Shown: positions 32,713-37,345 of the stretch, piece by piece
How positions within the stretch are numbered: position 1 is the stretch's first letter
How the letters are laid out: every line of letters starts with the position of its first letter
Assembly (NCBI GenBank): GCA_028277115.1
Contig: JANQHG010000074.1
Location: 1 to 37,345 of the forward strand
Length of the DNA stretch: 37,345 nt
Reading direction: 5' to 3'
Source of the DNA: Azospirillaceae bacterium
GTDB lineage: Bacteria; Pseudomonadota; Alphaproteobacteria; Azospirillales; Azospirillaceae
The notes under the pieces: model-generated
What the model was told of the DNA's origin: nothing
Database searches by the model: none
What the model saw: the letters and a program-made list of their open reading frames with translations, nothing else
Made by a program: the position numbers and the translations under genes

Positions 32713-33864
32713 ATGAGAGGGTCGGCCGACATGGATACGTCCGAAGCGCAGCCCAGCACGGAGCTTGCCGGATCGCAGATCAGGACGGTGCTCGGGTCCC
32801 CGGGCATTCTGAGGCCGGAGTCGATTGCCACGCTCGAACGCGTCACGAAACAAATCAATCTGACAGCAGGCTCACCGATTCTGACTCAAGGCGATTTGAC
32901 CAACGAACTCTACATTATTGACAGCGGACAGGTTTCGGTCTTCCATGCAGACCCGAATGAGAAGGAAGAAAAGCACATCGCTCGACTGGGCGCGGGGCAG
33001 TTGGTCGGCGAGATCGCGCTGATCGACGGCGGCCCGCGAAGCCTGTCGGCCCGCGCCGAAACCGACTGCGCGCTGACCGAAATCTGCCCCAACAGAATCC
33101 AAGACTTGCCCGAGGGCGAGCGTCTGCTCGCCGAGCTCAAAGGCGCGCTCAGTCACTGCGTGGTCAATCGGTTGCGCAGCCAAAACAACCAGTTCATCGC
33201 CAGCCTCAAGCGTGAGATCGAGGCGGCAAAAATCAGGGAGCAGTTCGGTCAATTTTTTATCTTTATGCTGGCAATTCTTTGCAGCGGCGCGATTTTATCC
33301 AATGCGTTTTCGGAGAGCATGTTGGACATCGATGTCCACAGCCCCGTGGTCTTCTGGATGTATACATTGGTTCTACTGGTACCGAGTCTTCTTGTTATCT
33401 GGAAGATAAGAATTCCGATTTCCCAGCTTGGCGTAACGACCAAAGGCCTCCGAAAGTCGGTTATTGAGGGACTTATCGCGTCCGCCTGTGCGATCGCGCT
33501 CGCGGTCGTGGCCGTGATCGCGCTGCGCGGGGTCGAGACCTTGGTCCGACAGGTGGGTCAGATCGAGCTGTTGGGGGTGATGATCTATTTGATCCATTCC
33601 TTTGGGCAGGAAATGGTCGGCCGCGGGGTGATCCAGACGTCATTTCAAAAGTTCATGAGCGACGGCCGGGGCTACAAGGCGGTGATTCTGACCGCGGTCA
33701 TTTTCGGGACCATGCACATCCACTTTGGCATCACGGCGGTGGTCGCGACCTTCGTCGGTAGTATTTTGTTTGGGCTGTTTTATTTACGGCATTACAACCT
33801 TGCCGGCGTGACCCTCCTGCACTTCACCGCGGGGGTTGCGGTTTTCACCACCGGGTTCATGTGA
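32713..33864 (+). CDS. Cyclic-nucleotide-binding domain fused to CPBP-type intramembrane protease (copy 1)
   Basis: 383 residues from ATG 32713 (ATG 32731, with GAGAGGG before it, is also possible). Residues about 45-150 form a cNMP-binding/CAP-ED beta-roll. The phosphate-binding cassette GEIALIDGGPRSLSA keeps Glu100 and Arg109, so it may bind a cyclic nucleotide. A helical link (REQFGQFF) leads to about seven membrane segments and the CPBP (Rce1/abortive-infection) domain: HSFGQEMVGRG (295-305), FGTMHIHFG (331-339) and TLLHFTAG (367-374). The usual EExxxR reads QExxxR, which may weaken proteolysis. The 3' end overlaps the convergent glycosyltransferase by 81 bp. The membrane half is AT-richer than its neighbours. 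Function is unknown. Confidence 0.82.
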   Translation: MRGSADMDTSEAQPSTELAGSQIRTVLGSPGILRPESIATLERVTKQINLTAGSPILTQGDLTNELYIIDSGQVSVFHADPNEKEEKHIARLGAGQLVGEIALIDGGPRSLSARAETDCALTEICPNRIQDLPEGERLLAELKGALSHCVVNRLRSQNNQFIASLKREIEAAKIREQFGQFFIFMLAILCSGAILSNAFSESMLDIDVHSPVVFWMYTLVLLVPSLLVIWKIRIPISQLGVTTKGLRKSVIEGLIASACAIALAVVAVIALRGVETLVRQVGQIELLGVMIYLIHSFGQEMVGRGVIQTSFQKFMSDGRGYKAVILTAVIFGTMHIHFGITAVVATFVGSILFGLFYLRHYNLAGVTLLHFTAGVAVFTTGFM

Positions 33865-35028
33865 CGCGTCGGGCGCGCTGGTTTGGCCGAGGATCGCGGC
33901 GACGACGTCGGGGATTTCGCGGGCCGCCGCATTGCGCCCTGCGGCGGACGCGGTCGCCCCGGACCGCGGCGGCCGGGTGGCGGCGAGATCGGTCAGGGCG
34001 CAGCGAAACTGCTCGACGGTTTTGAACGACTGTCCGGCCTGTTGGCGTTCGACCCACCGGAGGATCGGCCGTTCCTGGGGCAGCATCAGGTGGCGGTCGA
34101 GCAGGAGCCGGAGGCCCAGGGCATATGCCTCGCTGACCGAGGCCGGGCCGGGCTTGCCGACGAAGATGTCGGCGACCCCGAGGTAGGTGTGGACCGCCGG
34201 GGTGAACCCCTCGACCACGGTCGGGAACGGCCAGCCTCGAGCGCGCAACGCGTCGGCCAAGGCGGCGTCGCGGCCGCACAGAAAGATGATCTGAATGTCG
34301 GGCGGTTCGGGCAGCAGGCTTTCGGCCAAGTTCAGCATGCGCCAACTGCCGCCGCCGCCGTAGAGCATGCAGGCGACCGGCAGCGCCGGATCCAGCCCAA
34401 GCGCTTGCCGTGTCTTGGCGATGTCGGACGGCGGCGGGTCCAGGAAGGCCGGCCGGATCAGCAGACCGGTGGTCCGGAAGGTTTTTTCCGGCGGGTGCCG
34501 CTTGTTCTCGATCTGGCGCAGGCTGGCGTCGGTTCCGCAGATGGCGTGGTAGTTGCCGTTTCTGGGAAACCAGACGGCGCGGCTCATTTCCTGCCAATCG
34601 GTGATCAGGACCGCCAGCGGCACCGGGTCGCCGTCGGCGTCCCTCAGGCTTTCGATCATCAACTGGTTGATCAGCGGCAGGACGGAGACGACCAGGTCCG
34701 GGCGCAAATCCTGCCACACGGCTTTGAAGGCGCGGCGTCCCTGGTGCCACATGATCCGGACGTTGAGGACGGCGAGCAGGTAAAACCCAAGGCAGAACAG
34801 ACCGGTTCGGCCGTCGCGCAGGACCAGGTCGTTGTAGGTTTGCTCGACGTTCCGCGACGTCCAGCGCGCGAACAGGTCCTGTTTGGGCAGCACGCGTGTG
34901 TAGGCATTGACCAGCGTGACGCGGAAACGGCGATCTTTTCCGAGGATGTCTTGCAACGCTTCGGCGGTGGCCCGGTGTCCGCCTCCGGCATCGGTATAGA
35001 TCACGACGATGTGCCGTCGGTCCGGCAT
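33784..35028 (-). CDS. MGDG synthase-like glycosyltransferase (GT28)
   Basis: 414 residues from ATG 35028. The N-terminal half is the MGDG-synthase type acceptor domain, opening with HIVVIYTDAGGGHRATAEAL (6-25) and DLVVSVLPLINQLMIESL. The C-terminal half is the GT28 nucleotide-sugar domain: CMLYGGGGSWRML (220-232), IIFLCGRDAAL, VEGFTPAVHTYLGVADIFV and GKPGPASVSEAYALGL (291-306). Members transfer galactose or glucose from a UDP-sugar to diacylglycerol at the cytoplasmic face. A MurG-like role is excluded by the acceptor domain. It is flanked by two cNMP/CPBP genes, preceded on its strand by repeat copy F, and overlaps the convergent gene at its end. Sugar and acceptor are inference from family. 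Confidence 0.8.
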   Translation of the reverse strand: MPDRRHIVVIYTDAGGGHRATAEALQDILGKDRRFRVTLVNAYTRVLPKQDLFARWTSRNVEQTYNDLVLRDGRTGLFCLGFYLLAVLNVRIMWHQGRRAFKAVWQDLRPDLVVSVLPLINQLMIESLRDADGDPVPLAVLITDWQEMSRAVWFPRNGNYHAICGTDASLRQIENKRHPPEKTFRTTGLLIRPAFLDPPPSDIAKTRQALGLDPALPVACMLYGGGGSWRMLNLAESLLPEPPDIQIIFLCGRDAALADALRARGWPFPTVVEGFTPAVHTYLGVADIFVGKPGPASVSEAYALGLRLLLDRHLMLPQERPILRWVERQQAGQSFKTVEQFRCALTDLAATRPPRSGATASAAGRNAAAREIPDVVAAILGQTSAPDASHEPGGENRNPRGEVQEGHAGKVVMP

Positions 35029-35144
35029 GTTGGGCTCACTTTTTTTTGCGATTGGTCGGGTGAATCGCCGCCGGTATCTATGCCATCGGGCGGGCCGGTG
35101 CAAGCCGGGTCTGGCGACCTGTGGGCTGTTCGGGTTGCCCTCCT

Positions 35145-35226
35145 TCAGGTGGGGTCCAGGGGGCAACCCCTGGTGGGGGGTGTCGGGGGGCAACGCCCCC
35201 TGACCTTGGGGGCGAAGCCCTCAAAC
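35145..35226 (-). repeat. GC-rich palindromic repeat, copy F
   Basis: Inverse orientation to copies B-E: GGGGTCCAGGGGGCAACCCCTGG, a GGGGGGTGTCGGGGGG link, CAACGCCCCCTGA, and a TTGGGGGC-GAA-GCCCTCAA hairpin (35206-35224). It lies between the second cNMP/CPBP gene and the MGDG synthase-like gene, both on the minus strand, so read along their transcript it has the common orientation. Confidence 0.8.
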
Positions 35227-35251
35227 CGTCGCAACTGGCGAAAGTTCCTGT

Positions 35252-36349
35252 CTAAAGGAGCCCTGATGCGAACGCGCAGGCACCCAAGGTGAAGTGGAGC
35301 AACGTGACACCGGCAATGTTGTGATGGCGCAGATAGAAGTAGCCGAAGACAAGGCAGCTGAAGAACGTCATGACAACCGCCTCCAGCCCGAAGTGGATGT
35401 GGCCGACACCGAACAGTGTGCCGCTGACGATGATCGATTTCACACCGCGCGTGTCGCCCAAGAATTTCTGAAACGAGTTCAGCATGAAGCCACGCGCGAC
35501 CAACTCCTGAAGAAAGCTATGAGCAAAATAGAGTGCAAGTCCAGGCGGGTCGAATTCCACCTTAAGATCGGGAAGAGATGCAGAGAGGCTTGAGACAATC
35601 ACCAGGGCAGCGGTCAGGGCAACCAGCGCGAGCGAGACAACCGAGCCCTCGATCAAAGATTTTCGCAAATTCCATGTCGTCAATCCGATATCATGCAAAG
35701 ATACTCGCATTATCCGAATGACTAAGAAGCTCGGAACCAAAAGCGCCACCAAATATTTCCAAGAAAATTCCTCGCTCCGGATATCGACCTCAAGCAAATT
35801 TGTGCTGATCGCGTGGTTGGCAAACATACCAATGGAGAACATTGCCAATGTATAGAGGAAGAATTGACCGAATTGATGCTGAATCCTCGATGCTTCCAAT
35901 TGCCGGCTTAATGTCACCAAATGGACATCGGTTCCCGCGCGCAGTCGTTGCACGACGATAATGCCGAGACTGGCTCTCAGATTGTCATAGTATTGGTCGC
36001 CGTCTTCCAGTGCGATCAGATCAAACGGGTTGATCTTGATCAGACTGCAATCGGTCTCGGCGCGCACGGTCAGCAACTGCCCCATCGACGCATCCAGGAA
36101 GGCGTCTTCTCCGACCATGTCGCCGGGGCCGAGATCGATCAATCGCCACTCTTCGCCATCCCCCTTGCCCGTGCCCGTACCGGCGGCCTGGCCGGATTCG
36201 ATGATCAGCAAGTCGTTCGACCGCTCACCCTCGGTCAGGAGGACTGTCCCGGCCGGCACCTGTACTGGAACGGCGACCGTGTCGATCGCGTTTCGCGTGT
36301 CCGGCGACAGCATTTTCAGTTTGCTGAAGCGGACGGGAGCGGTCGTCAT
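35252..36349 (-). CDS. Cyclic-nucleotide-binding domain fused to CPBP-type intramembrane protease (copy 2)
   Basis: 365 residues from ATG 36349 (GTG 36358 is nine bases upstream; neither has a clear ribosome binding site). It is a paralog of the 32713 gene over its length. In the cNMP domain (about 25-135) the cassette reads GEDAFLDASMGQLLTV, so the conserved Arg is missing and ligand binding may be lost. About seven membrane segments follow, with HSFLQELVARG (277-287), FGVGHIHFG (313-321) and TLLHFTLG (349-356). The QExxxR form of the Glu motif is shared with copy 1, so the change is a family trait. It lies 96 bp after the membrane protein gene and upstream of the glycosyltransferase, on the same strand. 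Confidence 0.82.
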   Translation of the reverse strand: MTTAPVRFSKLKMLSPDTRNAIDTVAVPVQVPAGTVLLTEGERSNDLLIIESGQAAGTGTGKGDGEEWRLIDLGPGDMVGEDAFLDASMGQLLTVRAETDCSLIKINPFDLIALEDGDQYYDNLRASLGIIVVQRLRAGTDVHLVTLSRQLEASRIQHQFGQFFLYTLAMFSIGMFANHAISTNLLEVDIRSEEFSWKYLVALLVPSFLVIRIMRVSLHDIGLTTWNLRKSLIEGSVVSLALVALTAALVIVSSLSASLPDLKVEFDPPGLALYFAHSFLQELVARGFMLNSFQKFLGDTRGVKSIIVSGTLFGVGHIHFGLEAVVMTFFSCLVFGYFYLRHHNIAGVTLLHFTLGACAFASGLL

Positions 36350-36445
36350 CTGGGACACTGGTGCAATCCGGGTCGGGAGAGGACAACCGCTCGGCCATCG
36401 ACGAGGGCGGTCCGGTCGCCACGATAGAGGGGCGGTCGGGGCGGT

Positions 36446-37069
36446 TCAAGCGGTCCGATCGAGGTGCCGACCACCAAGATAGAGGAAAAAAACGGCGGGC
36501 ATCAGGGCAACGTGATAGGTGCCGTAAAGACCAAGCCAAGACGGCCCCTCGATGCCAAGAGGCACCAGTAAAGAAGCCGCAATGGTCAGCACGATGCCGG
36601 CACACATCGCCAGCGAGCCCCGCCCCGACCGCAGGCCGAGCAAATGCAAGATCAGGGCGAATATCAGAACCACCGAATAATTGGCGATCACCACCAGGAA
36701 ATTGTCCAACACCGCAACCACCCATGCGGTCGCAGCAAAGCCGAGGACACCGATACCAGTCACGGCGAGGCCCCAGGGACCGGGTAGAAACTGTTTGGCG
36801 GTCGACATCAACATGACGAGGGACGCAAGAGCGACGGTGACCCGGGTGGCGATCACCAACCCGGCGTGGGCCGGGTGGCCGATGCTCTCGAAGTATCCGT
36901 GGTCGATCGCCCCGAGAAGAGTGGCGGTCCCCATCAAGAACAGGGTGACGGCCCACACCCCGGCGGCCGACCGGGCCGCCAGGCCTGCCCGAAACGACAG
37001 CCCGGCCAGGAAGAAGATTTCGCACGCAAGAATCGTATCGGTCAGGGCGGAGAGCGCGAGGTCGGTCAT
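36446..37069 (-). CDS. Polytopic membrane protein, DUF6962-like
   Basis: 207 residues from ATG 37069, with about seven membrane segments and very short loops (MTDLALSALTDTILACEIFFLAGLSF onward to the end). It resembles the DUF6962 family by layout (TDLALSALTDTILA near the N terminus, IDHGYFES, YGTYHVALMPAVFFLYL), but this is from memory and unverified. No catalytic motif is evident; conserved His in DHGY, GHPAHAG and TYHV could bind metal or heme. It is the first gene of the minus-strand set with cNMP/CPBP copy 2 and the MGDG synthase-like gene. Confidence 0.65.
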   Translation of the reverse strand: MTDLALSALTDTILACEIFFLAGLSFRAGLAARSAAGVWAVTLFLMGTATLLGAIDHGYFESIGHPAHAGLVIATRVTVALASLVMLMSTAKQFLPGPWGLAVTGIGVLGFAATAWVVAVLDNFLVVIANYSVVLIFALILHLLGLRSGRGSLAMCAGIVLTIAASLLVPLGIEGPSWLGLYGTYHVALMPAVFFLYLGGRHLDRTA

Positions 37070-37345
37070 CGGGCCACCTGGTGTCGGGGATGTCGAGGCG
37101 TGACGGTCACCGTTGATCGCCCCACAGTATGGCCAATCGGCGGCAAAGCATCGGGCATGGTCGCCTGATCTGCCGGATTGCCAGCCGGGATCGATCCGCC
37201 CCCGGCGCGTGCCCGAGACAGAAACCGACGGGTGGGGGGGGACGTTCCCCATAGGCGCTAACTTAACGGGATGTGCGGCAAATTGGCAGATTGCTTTTTC
37301 CGCTGGCGTGGTGGGTCGCAGAGCGAGCGAATTAGATCTCTGGCG
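37070..37345. other. Right-end intergenic region
   Basis: 276 bp upstream of the minus-strand membrane protein gene. A GGGGA/TCCCC hairpin with CGT loop (37238-37250) and an AT-richer stretch 37255-37300 could hold the promoter, but I see no convincing pair of hexamers. No gene is supported. Confidence 0.4.

Noticed and set aside
16137-35226. CRISPR array
   Set aside because: The repeated sequences are GC-rich palindromes kilobases apart at gene ends, without regular spacers or cas genes.

Overview
The window comes from a GC-rich Gram-negative chromosome. It is most likely an alphaproteobacterium, possibly of the Rhodospirillales; this is inferred from gene content and was not tested. The evidence is metZ, the fused molybdopterin-binding/MocA-type protein next to XdhC, a SapC-like protein, an RND pump, and scattered GC-rich palindromic repeats. 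There are no rRNA, tRNA or CRISPR elements.

Layout. (1) 1-5374, plus strand, housekeeping: the 3' part of a pyruvate dehydrogenase E2 gene, an unrecognised protein with two similar halves, a SapC-family protein, and an XdhC plus MoCF/MocA-fusion pair for molybdenum cofactor maturation. (2) 5388-9598: metZ on the minus strand diverges from an EAL-CBS-GGDEF c-di-GMP protein, with a 56-nt imperfect palindrome between them. A small CBS protein follows. (3) 10013-18399: a complete Na+-translocating NADH:quinone reductase operon, nqrABCDEF-apbE-nqrM, followed by a translationally coupled EamA exporter. (4) 18400-26972, accessory: an ISAzo13-type transposase remnant joined in frame to a glycosyltransferase resembling plant/cyanobacterial digalactosyldiacylglycerol synthase (DGD1); an overlapping SDR/FAD-oxidoreductase pair; two divergent paralogous cobalamin-binding-type radical SAM proteins, one frameshifted at a G7 tract; and a fatty acid desaturase. 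(5) 27322-31674: membrane fusion protein and permease of an RND efflux system. (6) 31837-37069: a lysophospholipid-acyltransferase-like protein, two cyclic-nucleotide-binding/CPBP-protease fusion proteins flanking a glycosyltransferase resembling monogalactosyldiacylglycerol synthase, and a polytopic membrane protein.

Taken together, regions 4 and 6 hold lipid-modifying enzymes: MGD-like and DGD-like glycosyltransferases, a PlsC-like acyltransferase and a desaturase. Their neighbours include unusual cNMP-domain/CPBP membrane proteins. This suggests a glycolipid or membrane-remodelling locus with a possible cyclic-nucleotide input, which is the best candidate here for an undescribed system. 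That the genes work together is inferred from neighbourhood only.

Six copies of a GC-rich palindromic repeat family punctuate gene boundaries from 16 kb to 35 kb; none was seen in the first 16 kb. They coincide with the more plastic part of the window.
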